64,000 nt of DNA from Diploptera punctata (lineage: Eukaryota > Arthropoda > Insecta > Blattodea > Blaberidae). Below the pieces are notes generated by a model that was given only the letters and a program-made list of their open reading frames with translations, was not told the origin of the DNA and made no database searches. The stretch lies in NCBI GenBank assembly GCA_030220185.1, contig JASPKZ010001601.1, forward strand, positions 620,001-684,000, read 5' to 3'. This document shows positions 33,101 to 39,349 of this stretch, one piece after another. Every line of letters begins with the position of its first letter. The stretch's first letter is position 1. The position numbers were made by a program, and so were the translations under genes.

Positions 33101-34744
33101 GTTGTTTAGTTCTAATGTTTAAATTTCTCATTGTTTTCCCTATGTATACTTTATCACAATCTGCACATTTTATTTGATATATTCCTGATTTTTTACTATC
33201 TTTAATTTTTTCATTTTTGTTGGTTTTCATAAGTTTTTTTTTTAACTATAATCATTCTTTGGTGCTAATTTGATGTTGAATTGTCTATTTGTCACACAAA
33301 ATGGGAGTCTTCAACAGCCTGGTACATAGATTGGTAAATATACCTATGAACGATGAAGATTTTGAAATGGAAAAAGACACATAATTGAGGTAGCAAAAGA
33401 AAATGGTTATGAGGAAAAAAGATACACAAACAAATTGATAAGTACAAAAAACAGAAATTGAAAAATGAAAGCACTCTTCAGATAGAAAAACCAAAGGAAA
33501 GGAGATACAAGAAATTTACACATCACCCGTGGGCACACAATAAATTCCAAAAAAAAATTTGGGAAATTCAACATCAAATTAGGACCAAAGAATGATTATA
33601 GTTTTAAAAAAAACTTATGAAAACCAACAAAAATGAAAAAATTAAAGATAGTAAAAAATCAGGAATATATCAAATAAAATGTGCAGATTGTGATAAAGTA
33701 TACATAGGGAAAACAAAGAGAAATTTAAACATTAGAACTAAAGAATACATAAGAAATGTAAAAAAGGGAGAAGTGGAAAAATCTGCAGTAGCAGCTCATG
33801 TTTGGACAGAGAAACACAAAATAGATATAAATACAAAATTATTAAAACAGTTAGAAAATACCAATGAACTCACAATATGGGAAAAAATTTATATACAGAA
33901 GAACAAGGAGAAAATTATGAACTTTGAAATTCTTGGAGAAAGGAGCCTCATTACTAAGTTCTTTGGAACACAGATCCAGGGCCGACAACTTGAAGAAAAG
34001 GAAAAACCAGTTTGTGAACAAGCTGAAGATGGAGCAATAGCTTTGAAACGATCGTCCAACAGAATAAACATACGAGGTAAGAATGTTAAAGAATACAAAC
34101 TCAAATATTAATATCACATGAACTCGCCTCGGTAGCTCAGTTGGTAGAGCATTTGGCCCGGCAAGCCAAAGGTCCCGGGTTCGAGTCTCGGTCTAGGCAA
34201 AAATTTTTCTCTTCAAATATAATTTATCTTTCATTGAGAAATGTTAAATTAATAATAAAAACATCATTAGAAGCCTTACTAGCTTTATAAAGTAATGTTA
34301 AATTCCCAATAAATGTCTTCTTAACTAAGAAGCCGCCATTTGCAAAGATAGAAACAATGGTTTCAAAAGCATTTGGTGAGAGGGAATTACAACATATATA
34401 AGAGAAAAATTTGCATCTAGATTGTAACTCGCCTCGGTAGCTCAGTTGGTAGAGCATTTGGCCCGGCAAGCCAAAGGTCCCGGGTTCGAGTCTCGGTCTA
34501 GGCGAAAATTTTTCTCCTCAAATATAATCACATGAACTTATTTGTATTTCTGTTTTGATTAATAAAATTAATTCTTATTAAAAAAATCATGTATTTTCAG
34601 AGTTTGGTAACATCAATTGGACTAGAGCCTCAAGAATCTGGACTTCTCAAGTACGTAATTCACACTAAGGTCGGGAGAGGACCACAAATCTTGACAGAAT
34701 CTAATCAGCATCTCTTAAATGAAAGTGGACAACCCAAGTTTTAG
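13952..34744 (+). CDS. Mvd: Diphosphomevalonate decarboxylase, complete ten-exon gene
   Basis: Exons: 13952-14003, 16169-16239, 19956-20023, 21077-21123, 21214-21348, 24387-24586, 26450-26572, 26741-26911, 31464-31622, 34601-34744. All junctions are GT-AG with matching phases; the product has 389 residues (human enzyme about 400). It catalyses ATP-dependent decarboxylation of mevalonate diphosphate to isopentenyl diphosphate, the last step of the mevalonate pathway, in the cytosol. In insects this feeds juvenile hormone, dolichol, ubiquinone and prenylation because sterols are not made. Seen motifs: [15 protein letters not shown] at residues 8-22, GHMP-kinase ATP loop [12 protein letters not shown] 109-120, GSGSACRS 145-152, MKDSNQFHA and CLDTFPP in exon 8, and YTFDAGPNA with catalytic Asp295. 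No frame damage. Introns are filled by PLEs, SINEs and LINEs. Confidence 0.95.
14012..14400 (+). mobile_element. LINE family alpha 3' fragment
   Basis: Starts about 8 bases after the MVD exon 1 donor. Carries the [17 protein letters not shown], VGKPEGK- and [19 protein letters not shown] regions, with a roughly 45-bp insertion inside the last domain, and ends near GGTTCGATAG with a degraded GTGAGTTAG tail. Confidence 0.8.
14500..14705 (+). mobile_element. LINE family alpha 3' end
   Basis: [19 protein letters not shown]... through [20 protein letters not shown], stop TAG, then GTGAGTAAGTAAGTAAGT tail. 5'-truncated. Confidence 0.85.
15090..15122. repeat. (TA)n microsatellite
   Basis: Uninterrupted TA dinucleotides directly before a SINE-A copy. 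Confidence 0.95.
15123..15460 (+). mobile_element. SINE-A, tRNA-derived, near full length
   Basis: tRNA-like head with A box (TGGTCTCGAGG) and B box (GGTTCGATCCC), then a body shared with 22104, 47205 and (minus) 55805 copies, a CATCATCAT stretch, and a GGAT-type tail. Non-coding. Confidence 0.8.
15571..15919 (+). mobile_element. SINE-B with perfect 12-bp target duplication
   Basis: tRNA-like head GCCGTAGCCGAGTGGTTAAG (A box) and GGTTCGAGTCT (B box), a unique body and a terminal run of T. Flanked by TATTATTTATGT at 15559-15570 and 15920-15931, which proves boundaries. Fragments at 22790-23040, 26155-26200 and 56525-56665. Confidence 0.9.
15940..16060 (+). mobile_element. PLE family K fragment
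   Basis: Short match (GACTTTCACGGC, GGCCGTGGTCC, GACGTTTCG) to the end of the element at 23627-24131. Confidence 0.5.
16169..16239 (+). CDS. Mvd: MVD exon 2
   Basis: Acceptor TTTGCAG completes TGG; encodes [19 protein letters not shown] then NTEQ; donor GTACGT. Confidence 0.95.
16400..16605 (+). repeat. tRNA-like cassette element
   Basis: tRNA-like sequence at 16512-16586 with TAGCTCACTTGG and GGGTTCAAACC boxes. A 5' partial inverted copy (CCTCCAATCTAAA...) precedes it, and AGAAAAATA / TATTTTTCT flanks form inverted repeats. Confidence 0.7.
16690..16975 (+). repeat. tRNA-like element with body
   Basis: Body with CCCAATAAAGGTCTTCTTAA and GCTGCCATTTGCAA, TATATAAGAGAAAAATTTG, then tRNA-like 16898-16968 (TAGCTCAGTTGG, GGGTTCAATTA). 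Same family as 34125-34526. Confidence 0.7.
16976..17935. mobile_element. Penelope-like element family C, foldback copy
   Basis: Two long arms in inverted orientation meet near 17437. The right arm encodes a decayed GIY-YIG endonuclease ([43 protein letters not shown]) and DGSLDN repeats; the left arm is its reverse. Ends ATTATGAGG/AGAAGTATGAGGTAAG mirror each other. The ribozyme-like core in the right arm reads GATAC instead of GAAAC and is probably inactive. Confidence 0.8.
18178..18930 (-). repeat. Dispersed repeat U1, copy 2
   Basis: Reverse-orientation copy of 97-852. The reading frame of 76 codons at 18683-18453 parallels that in copy 1. Confidence 0.7.
18931..19139. other. Intron sequence, nothing recognised
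   Basis: No coding or repeat signal that I can assign. Confidence 0.4.
19187..19222 (-). ncRNA. Hammerhead-like motif, left arm of PLE H
   Basis: CTGAAGA, then only AGGTACC before GAAA and stem III ACAGCTGT with GTC cleavage site. Compared with the right arm it lacks GTACAGT-like bases of stem II, so the hairpin cannot form and activity is doubtful. Confidence 0.45.
19666..19710 (+). ncRNA. Hammerhead ribozyme, PLE family H
   Basis: CTGAAGA (19672-19678), 5-bp stem II GGTAC/GTACC with AGT loop, GAAA (19693-19696), palindromic stem III ACAGCTGT, cleavage GTC|AC at 19704/19705. Stem I is short (U-A, G-C). Confidence 0.7.
19956..20023 (+). CDS. Mvd: MVD exon 3
   Basis: Acceptor [27 protein letters not shown] then NG and two bases; donor GTAAGT. 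Corresponds to the KTT...DRIWLNG strand of the family. Confidence 0.93.
20190..20590. other. Unassigned repeat-like intron sequence
   Basis: Contains a short inverted repeat (TTTTCCCTCCAGCGTTTGAGGGAAA) region and purine-rich GAAAGAAGAAAGGAAAG. A LINE 3' end is possible but I cannot align it with another copy here. Confidence 0.3.
20630..20850 (-). mobile_element. Penelope-like element family F fragment
   Basis: Matches 36220-36370: ACCTCTCCTCATA, TCTAAGTAGATCGCGATTTT, a DATGTTATGTCGATCGG segment. Its ribozyme core is degraded (TTGAAGA, AAAA for GAAA). Confidence 0.7.
21077..21123 (+). CDS. Mvd: MVD exon 4
   Basis: [16 protein letters not shown] between TTTTTTAG and GTAAGT; phases 2 in and 1 out. 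Confidence 0.93.
21214..21348 (+). CDS. Mvd: MVD exon 5 (ATP-binding loop)
   Basis: Encodes [16 protein letters not shown]... and the GHMP loop [17 protein letters not shown]. Acceptor TTGCAG, donor GTATGA. Confidence 0.95.
21600..21935 (-). mobile_element. Possible piggyBac-type N-terminal remnant
   Basis: Minus-strand frame holds [20 protein letters not shown] followed by acidic residues, resembling the acidic N-terminus of piggyBac-like transposases. No catalytic domain or clear TTAA-flanked ends were established. Confidence 0.25.
22104..22425 (+). mobile_element. SINE-A copy
   Basis: ACCGCTGTGGTCTCGAGGTA head, GGTTCGATCCC B box, body and GGATGGG end, about 90% like 15123-15460. A LINE alpha fragment follows directly. 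Confidence 0.8.
22426..22765 (+). mobile_element. LINE family alpha 3' fragment
   Basis: Begins at the [20 protein letters not shown] region and ends [11 protein letters not shown]...VRAAMNLWV with TAG and GTTAGTTAGTTAAC tail. Frames broken by small indels. Confidence 0.8.
22790..23040 (+). mobile_element. SINE-B fragment, 5'-truncated
   Basis: Matches SINE-B from TTTTCTCATGG to GGCCTGTCACGC with deletions. Confidence 0.7.
23706..23756 (-). ncRNA. Hammerhead-like motif, left arm of PLE K
   Basis: CTGAAGA, stem II GCCCTC with GAGGC (one base shorter than the right arm), GAAAC, GTCTGGTA|TC. Core positions present; stem II slightly damaged. Confidence 0.5.
24036..24086 (+). ncRNA. Hammerhead ribozyme, PLE family K
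   Basis: CTGAAGA (24041-24047), perfect 6-bp stem II GCCCTC/GAGGGC with 7-base loop, GAAA, short stem III A-C...G-T, predicted cut GTA|TC at 24080/24081. Stem I pairing next to the core is weak. Confidence 0.6.
24387..24586 (+). CDS. Mvd: MVD exon 6
   Basis: 67 codons including [20 protein letters not shown] and [12 protein letters not shown]. Acceptor TGTTGCAG, donor GTAAAT. Confidence 0.95.
24800..24905 (-). repeat. tRNA-like cassette, partial
   Basis: Reverse-complement tRNA-like sequence with CTGGGTTCAAACC and AGGTAACTCAG boxes; middle shortened. Confidence 0.55.
24906..25764. other. MVD intron 6, AT-rich, no recognised element
   Basis: Opens with a TTTATCCTTCAGTGAGAAGTG tRNA-element body fragment up to about 24960. 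Beyond that I see no exon or repeat I can name. Confidence 0.45.
25765..26070 (+). repeat. tRNA-like element with body
   Basis: Body (CCCAATAAATGTCTTCTTAA, GCTGCCATTTGCA), AGAGAAAAATTTG, tRNA-like 25924-25993 with AGGTAGCTCAGTGG and GGGTTCAAACC, then AATTTTTCTCTTCAAATAT. Confidence 0.7.
26200..26400. repeat. Dispersed repeat R3, copy 1
   Basis: Shares GATTGATTGCTGACTCTT and TAAATTnTTTTGTTTTAT with 57000-57140. Both copies hold a short foldback (CAATCT...AGATTG). Confidence 0.45.
26450..26572 (+). CDS. Mvd: MVD exon 7
   Basis: [20 protein letters not shown] to RRIQEITE; acceptor TTATTATAG, donor GTAACA; phase 0 both ends. Confidence 0.95.
26741..26911 (+). CDS. Mvd: MVD exon 8
   Basis: Contains [20 protein letters not shown], a strongly conserved MVD block. 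Acceptor TTTTGCAG, donor GTTTGT. Confidence 0.95.
26941..27530. mobile_element. Penelope-like element family C, short foldback
   Basis: Arms mirror around 27255. Both carry three 39-bp coding repeats ([13 protein letters not shown] type), the GTGACGATGGTCGCTGAT region and TATGAGGTAAGAAG ends. Endonuclease core is lost. Confidence 0.8.
27643..27691 (-). ncRNA. Hammerhead variant (U3-A8), PLE I left arm
   Basis: Identical to the right-arm motif: TTGAGAA in place of CTGANGA, 7-bp stem II, GAAA, stem III palindrome ACCTAGGT, GTC|TGC. Confidence 0.5.
28022..28070 (+). ncRNA. Hammerhead variant (U3-A8), PLE I right arm
   Basis: TTGAGAA at 28028-28034, stem II GTCACAA/TTGTGAT, GAAA 28053-28056, stem III ACCTAGGT, cut GTC|TGC at 28064/28065, stem I GCA/TGC. 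C3 and G8, which pair in the hammerhead core, are replaced by U and A. Confidence 0.5.
28230..28500 (-). mobile_element. Penelope-like element family E fragment
   Basis: AACATTATCAGGG left part, AACTGACCTCGTAAATTTC, minus-strand hammerhead, then decayed NFEIKF-like endonuclease end, cut by a LINE at about 28510. Confidence 0.65.
28318..28366 (-). ncRNA. Hammerhead-like core, PLE family E
   Basis: Canonical CTGATGA (28360-28354) and GAAA (28336-28333), stem II with GAGA/TCTC inner pairs. Stem III (ACTACGGACTC) is imperfect, so activity is uncertain. Confidence 0.5.
28515..29175 (-). mobile_element. LINE family alpha copy 1 (truncated both ends)
   Basis: Minus frames: [50 protein letters not shown], then [20 protein letters not shown]. 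The 3' end is replaced near 28530 and the 5' side stops exactly at the tail of the next copy. Confidence 0.85.
29176..30170 (-). mobile_element. LINE family alpha copy 2 (5'-truncated, best RT)
   Basis: From the TAAG-repeat tail (29176-29205 on plus: CTTACTTACTTACTTACTCA) to 30170. A 217-codon frame holds RT motifs [31 protein letters not shown] (YADD catalytic site) and KTKYM; the C-terminal frame (29580-29203) is offset by one shift. Upstream RT motifs and the endonuclease are missing. Confidence 0.9.
30230..30500. mobile_element. Penelope-like element family B, minimal foldback
   Basis: ATTATGAGGTTTAATTTAATATTTGAG left end; arms mirror around 30388 with CTTTTCTTCAAG / AAAAGAAAAG; hammerhead in right arm; TATGAGGTATGAATG end. 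Confidence 0.7.
30416..30466 (+). ncRNA. Hammerhead motif, PLE family B
   Basis: CTGAAGA (30421-30427), GGAGC / GCTTT stem II with one extra base, GAAA, stem III ATGATCAT, GATC palindrome centre, cut ATC|CAG. Confidence 0.5.
30520..31285. mobile_element. Penelope-like element family A with tandem hammerhead array
   Basis: Left arm (30520-30700) is inverted relative to the right part; both ends show ACTCACCTCATATAATTTCAAA or its reverse. Between them is the five-unit array at 30711-31226. A two-arm copy without the array is at 54240-54710. Confidence 0.85.
30711..31226 (+). repeat. Five tandem 103-104 bp units, one hammerhead each
   Basis: Units start at 30711, 30815, 30918, 31022 and 31126 (AGATGATGTCC). 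Each reads CTGAAGA, stem II GGACAA/TTGTCT with GATA loop, GAAA, stem III ACC-GCT-GGT, predicted cut GTA|TC (first at 30803/30804), stem I TGA/TCA. Units are nearly identical; the last ends into the normal element terminus. Cut-to-cut distance equals the unit length, so a transcript would fall into about 104-nt monomers. Confidence 0.85.
31464..31622 (+). CDS. Mvd: MVD exon 9 (catalytic Asp)
   Basis: [20 protein letters not shown] to STPVPK; acceptor TTTCCAG, donor GTAAGT. D295 is the family's catalytic aspartate. Confidence 0.95.
31643..32544 (-). mobile_element. mariner element (DD34D), internally deleted
   Basis: TA target duplication at both ends; terminal repeats CGAGGGTG(A/G)ATCAAATATAA of about 28 bp. 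Minus frames give the N-terminal helix-turn-helix ([31 protein letters not shown]) and the C-terminal catalytic part HDNAWPHTA ... [15 protein letters not shown], with 34 residues between the last two Asp. The segment with the first catalytic Asp is deleted. It sits 20 bp after the MVD exon 9 donor. Confidence 0.92.
32785..32830 (-). ncRNA. Hammerhead motif, PLE B left arm
   Basis: Reverse copy of 34016-34062: CTGAAGA, GGAGC/GCTTT stem II with AATA loop, GAAA, stem III ACGATCGT, GTC cut. Confidence 0.55.
34016..34062 (+). ncRNA. Hammerhead motif, PLE B right arm
   Basis: CTGAAGA 34023-34029, 5-bp stem II GGAGC/GCTTT with AATA loop, GAAA 34045-34048, palindromic stem III ACGATCGT, cut GTC|CAA. 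It overlaps the 3' part of the endonuclease frame. Confidence 0.6.
34125..34526 (+). mobile_element. SINE with two tRNA-like units and 12-bp TSD
   Basis: Perfect direct repeats ATCACATGAACT at 34113-34124 and 34527-34538. The element starts at the tRNA-like 5' end (CGCCTCGGTAGCTCAG), has a 230-bp body, and a second, same-orientation tRNA-like unit (about 34430-34501), then GAAAATTTTTCTC. B boxes GGTTCGAGTCT are intact in both. Confidence 0.85.
34601..34744 (+). CDS. Mvd: MVD exon 10 and stop
   Basis: [20 protein letters not shown] ... VGRGPQIL ... GQPKF, stop TAG at 34742-34744. VGPGPQIL is conserved near MVD C-termini. No AATAAA lies between the stop and the Harbinger-like element at 34877. 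Confidence 0.93.
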   Translation, partial: SLVTSIGLEPQESGLLKYVIHTKVGRGPQILTESNQHLLNESGQPKF

Positions 34745-34876
34745 CTTATAATGCATATCCGTTTCACTCCATATTTATACGTTGCATTGTCTCATTAGTG
34801 TCTGACTTTGTGCATAATATTTACTTAAGCCAAAACCTATTATAAAAACATAAATCAGTAGAATTTGTGAGATTTA

Positions 34877-35418
34877 GGGCCGCACGCAAATACATTAGTC
34901 TCTGGTGAGTTGAGTTTTCCGTGAGCACGTGCAAAGTTCGAATTAGCGAGTCACTGACGGGTCATGCATGAAAGTAGTTTTTTCGTAATATTGGCAAGAA
35001 ATTACCCAGAATTCTCAGCGATAAAACCACTTCCGTTATTTTTGTCTGCTAGAGGAATGCATTTATGCTTGTGTCCCGCAAATAAAACCGTATACGGTGA
35101 TGTCTGCATTGCGCGATATTATGCCAATTCTCTTGTTCTTCCAGTTGAATTCTTTGGTAGACTCTATCAAATTCCTCTTCTCTGCGTATACCAAAAACAT
35201 GATCGAAGTCTTCAAGGTACGCAGCAAAGCTTCAAAGTACATCGGTTACCATCAGGTTGCTAATGATTCGTTCTCTGCAAAGTCACCTCATAGGTAGCTT
35301 AGGAATTTCGACAATTATTATCACATGAACAGACTTTTAAGTATGCAAAACATCTTTGGATGCAACTTTCTCAGCAGAGAACGACTTTTATGGTCTAATG
35401 CGTTCATAGATACGACCC
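34877..35418 (-). mobile_element. PIF/Harbinger-like MITE, copy 1
   Basis: TTA duplicated at 34874-34876 and 35419-35421; terminal GGGCCG/CGACCC. Minus strand keeps arginine-rich remnants (FDRVYQRIQLEEQENRRN in copy 2) like the N-terminus of Harbinger transposases. No catalytic domain. Second copy: 61814-62402. Confidence 0.75.
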
Positions 35419-35577
35419 TTAATGTGATTGGTGCCTGATGGCTTCCAAGAAAAGAAATGTTATTTTTTAAACTTTTTTGCTTCTCTTTCTTAGATAAATA
35501 TTATATTTCAAATATGTGACACCGAAAGAAATATATTATACAAAAAACTTTCTAGAAATTTACACTATGAGGTATTT

Positions 35578-36081
35578 GTTGAGCAAAATGATATGCTCAG
35601 ACTGGGGTTTGAACCCAGGACCTTTGGCTTTCTACTACTGAGCTATCTGAGAAACTGCAATCTCAATGCAAATTTTTCTCTTATATATTGTTAACTCCTG
35701 ATCGCTGAATCCTACGAGCATTTGCTCAATCACGCAAATGGCAGCTTCTTAGTTAAGAAGACATTTATTGGGAATTTAACACTACTTTATAAAGCCAGTA
35801 GGGCTTCTGTTGATGTTTTTATTATTAATTTAACACTTCTCACTGAAGGATAAATTATATTTGAAGAGAAAAATCATATGCTCAGACTGGGGTTTGAACC
35901 CAGGACCTTAACAAGAGAAAAATTTGCATTTAGATTGGAGTTTCTCAGGTAGCTCGGTGGTAGAGCATTGGCCTAGAAAGCTAAAGGTCTTGGGTTCAAA
36001 CCCCAGTCTGAGCGTATAATTTTTCTCTTCAAATATAATTTATCCTTCAGTGAGAAGTGTCAAATTAATAATAAAAACATC
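35578..36081. mobile_element. tRNA-like palindromic element with 14-bp TSD
   Basis: Direct repeats ACTATGAGGTATTT at 35564-35577 and 36082-36095. Contains minus tRNA-like (about 35594-35660), body, a truncated minus tRNA-like at 35880-35912 and plus tRNA-like 35947-36014. It is inserted in the terminal ATGAGGT sequence of a PLE. Confidence 0.8.
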
Positions 36082-36129
36082 ACTATGAGGTATTTATTTA
36101 AGTAAAATTTTATCACCTCTTCAAGACGA

Positions 36130-36178
36130 CATAATACTGAGGATGGAACCAAAGACGGTCTTGAAACTAGTCTAAGAA
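36130..36178 (+). ncRNA. Hammerhead-like core, family D
   Basis: CTGAGGA, stem II GGAACC/GGTCTT with one mismatch, GAAA, stem III ACTAGT, cut GTC|TAA. Confidence 0.5.
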
Positions 36179-36249
36179 GAAGAATAATATGAGGTGAGGT
36201 GATAAAATTTTTGGCAAAATTAAATGTTTCTTACCTCTCCTCATACAAA

Positions 36250-36302
36250 TATTCTAAGTAGATCGCGATTTCAAGACCATAACGGTCTCATCGTCAGTAC
36301 TT
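36250..36302 (-). ncRNA. Hammerhead ribozyme, PLE family F
   Basis: CTGACGA (36297-36291), 6-bp stem II GAGACC/GGTCTT, GAAA, palindromic stem III ATCGCGAT, cut GTC-like GATC|TAC, and a 5-bp stem I AAGTA/TACTT. All core bases present. Confidence 0.7.
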
Positions 36303-36559
36303 TTTTGACGACTGATGTTATGTCGATCGGAAGAAACTCTTCTTCTTCCCCCTGCGGTCTACCAACAGAGGGAAATGTAGGAAGCTTCTAACTCTAGTGA
36401 TTAATTAACTAGACATGTTTTGTCATCTCACTTTGGATATAACGTAGCATTTTTTAAGAGGGAGACAACGTATATGTGACATTTCCCTGAAAATCTGTAA
36501 GTTAGAGGCCTTAAATATAATATGTTCTCTCACTTTCATGCACAGAATTTATTGTCTTT

Positions 36560-37405
36560 AAACAAATTAAGTTATTATTTTCATAATATTGTTCAAGCAT
36601 GGGAATTCCTATTTCAAACAACAAAACTTTATACAACTTGCATTTTGCAGATGATCAATTGATAATTGCACAAGATTATGAAGATTTAGAATACATGACT
36701 AGAAAATTAATAGAAATATATAAAAAATGGGGATTAAATTTGAACATGAAAAAAAACAAAATATTTATCAATTGGTGAACCAGAACAAAATTTAATTTTG
36801 GAGACTGGAGAAAGAATAAAATCTTGTAGTGAGATCACATATTTAGGAATTAAAATATATAAAAATGGGAGTTATGAAGAGGAAATAAGAAATAGAAATA
36901 ATAAAGGAAAATTTGCAATTGCTTGCCTCAATGGAATATTGTGGGATAAAAAATATAAGTAATAAAAATAAAATGAATATATATCATACAATTGTTAAAA
37001 GCATCATTACTTATGGAGCAGAATTTTGGCCATTAACAACAAAAACAAATAAGTATCTTTTGGCAACGGAAATGGATTTTATACGAAGGGCAGCAAGAAT
37101 TTCAAGAAGAGAAAAAATTAGGAACTCAGTTATAAGGGAGAAATGAAGATTGAAGACACTATTTTAGATTATATTAAAACTCAGCAATTAAGATGGTACG
37201 GACATGTCCAGAGAATGGAAGAGGATCGACTACCAAAATGTGTTTTGGAATGGAAACCTGAGGGAAGACGAGGTAGAGGAAGACCTAAAACCTCCTGGAG
37301 TCAGGAAATATGTTTATACATGAAGGAGAAACATCTACAACCAGGAGATTGGATGGACCGACAAAATTGGCTATTAGGAATCGGACGATGTCAAAGACAT
37401 TAATC
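36560..37405 (+). mobile_element. LINE family gamma, RT C-terminal part
   Basis: Frames: LHFADDQLIIAQDYEDLEYM (FADD catalytic), [70 protein letters not shown] and GRRGRGRPKTSW. Three frame breaks. 5' and tail are lost. Confidence 0.88.
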
Positions 37406-37559
37406 AACCGATGATCTATTTTCATAATATAAAATTTCTATTAACAGCAGCTCCTACATTCATGTTTTGAACATTTGGACAGTATATTCCAGAGTCTCAG
37501 AATACAGACTTTTACTCATATGTGATTCTCTTACTTCGTTAAGTATGTTACACTCTTCA

Positions 37560-37930
37560 ATTAATGTTGGTCAGTAAACATTATGAGATATAATCATTGA
37601 TATTCATCGGAGAACATTTTTTTGAAAACTCACCTCATAAATTTTGTGTTTTTCACAAAACTGCGGTTTCAAATGTAATCATGTCCATCTTCAGCCACAA
37701 ATCTGGCTGTCAACTCTGCTATTGTCACCATCTTCATCGCTGCCAACTATGGTTTAATTTATTAACTTCGAAATCAAATTTTGTTTGTTATGAATATAAA
37801 AATTAATTGATCTATATTTATTTTTCTGAATGTGTATCTTCTCCCAAACTGTCAATTCTAAAGGTTTATACACTTGTTTTAAAAGTTTCGAAAAATGTTC
37901 TCTGACGAATTTCATTGTTACACTCTACTG
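37560..37930 (-). mobile_element. Penelope-like element family E fragment
   Basis: AACATTATGAGATATAATC left end; minus hammerhead-like motif 37705-37661 with weak stem II; decayed LTVWEKIHIQKNKYR-like end. Confidence 0.7.
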
Positions 37931-38060
37931 ATTTAATAGTAAATCTCATGAAGTCATTTTACTTATAATAAATTATAGCATAGAACAAATATTATTTCAA
38001 TTTTATAAAGATTTCAGTTTTTGATGGTATCTATTTTTGTATTATTTTTATATAAGATGC

Positions 38061-38062
38061 AT

Positions 38063-38090
<28 letters not shown>
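38061..38090. repeat. (TA)n microsatellite
   Basis: Pure TA run upstream of the PLE at 38117. Confidence 0.95.
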
Positions 38091-38094
<4 letters not shown>

Positions 38095-38116
38095 TAAAAA
38101 ATATACTCTTTATTTT

Positions 38117-39110
38117 TTGTTGTTATTTATACTCCCTTTAACTAGCATAGTTTACAGCTGCTTTAACTATAATAATCAATTTTCAAGTCTGTTACACAGA
38201 TTGATAAATATTCCACTTAATGTAGAAGATTTTGATAATGAATATAATCATATTGTACATGTTGCTAAAATAAATGGTTTTGATGAAGACATAATAGAGA
38301 ATAAATTAAAGAAATTTAAACAACAAAAAAGGTTACAGGAATACACCACCCTACAACATGATTCCAAGAAAGATGTAAAATTCAAGAAATTTACTTACCA
38401 TCCTGAAGTTCATAATAAGTTTCACAAAATTTTCAGAAAATTTAATATAACATTGGCTCCAATTAACAAATTCAGCCTGGGTAACCTTCTGTTAACTAAT
38501 AATAAATGTAATACCCCAGACAACAAAAAATCTGGAATTTATCAAATTGATTGCAAAGATTGCAACAGGATATATATAGGAAAAACAAAAAAGGAACACG
38601 TAAAAAAGAACACTTCAGAAACATAAAGAATGGAGAAATTGAAAATCAGCTATAGCAGCACATAGTTTATTAGAGCATCATAGAATTGAAAAAGGAAGCA
38701 AAACTTTTGAAACATCTATCCAAACCTTTGGATTTAATAGTTTGGGAAAAAATATATATTCAAAAAAACCATACTAGAACCATGAACTTTGAGATTCCAG
38801 ACGAACCGAGCTTGATTACAAAGTTCTTCAAAAATACAACAGATGGCAGGTTAGAAAATGATTCATTCAAAAGAACACCAGATGGCAGTTTAGAAAATAA
38901 TTCCTTCAAAAGAAGACCAGATGGCAGTTTGGATAACTACTGGCAAAAGAAAAAATTGACAGTTGTGAAAACAGCAGAGGATGGTGACGATGGTCGCTGA
39001 TACTGCAGTGCTGTGTTTAAAAAAACATAGAAGTGTGAGGTAAGAAGAAATCACGATTCATTTAATTCTTATGAATTGAACATCATAATGTTAAAAATTC
39101 CCAAATTTGA
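38117..39110 (+). mobile_element. Penelope-like element family C, RT tail plus GIY-YIG endonuclease
   Basis: First frame (38117-38626): RT thumb SSLLHRLINIPLNVEDFDNE, KKFTYHPEVHNKF, then [20 protein letters not shown] (CxxC and GIY-YIG). A one-base shift near 38605 leads to a second frame: [28 protein letters not shown] and three 13-residue repeats of [13 protein letters not shown] type. Ends AGAAGTGTGAGGTAAGAAG. The catalytic RT core is missing upstream. Confidence 0.88.
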
Positions 39111-39179
39111 TATATTCATGTTAACAGTAGGAATTTAATATAATAAATATAATTTTTATTTCATTTGTAGAAGTTAAGA

Positions 39180-39345
39180 AAACATAGTTATTTCGATAAA
39201 AGGTTATTCATCAGAGTACATCCACGAATTTAGGCCATTTGTTGACCTGTTTGGCCTCAAGAGAAACACCCATCCAAAAGTCTTTTGATTGGACATCCTG
39301 GTCTTCTTCTTCCTGCAGGTTGATATCTTAACATTTAAAAGGTTA
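39180..39345 (-). mobile_element. LINE 3' end fragment
   Basis: Minus strand gives a short AGRRRPGCPIKRLLDGC-like piece, the Arg/Pro-rich end seen in insect LINE RT proteins. Weak. Confidence 0.35.
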
Positions 39346-39349
39346 TTCA

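Larger units (their letters stand above)
32660..34110. mobile_element. Penelope-like element family B with GIY-YIG endonuclease, foldback
   Basis: Right arm (33290-34110, plus): decayed RT thumb ([16 protein letters not shown], [15 protein letters not shown]) then an intact 164-codon frame at 33617-34111 with [51 protein letters not shown] are the GIY-YIG motif, preceded by CxxC. Left arm (32690-33240, minus) repeats the endonuclease in inverse. Both end in AAGAATGTTAAAGAATACAAA-like sequence. Confidence 0.88.
36082..36400. mobile_element. Penelope-like element families D and F, mixed arms
   Basis: 36096-36205 resembles family D (TCTTCAAGACGACATAATACTGAGGATGG... in plus), 36210-36370 family F in minus. 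Terminal ATGAGGT sequences at both edges. Confidence 0.65.
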
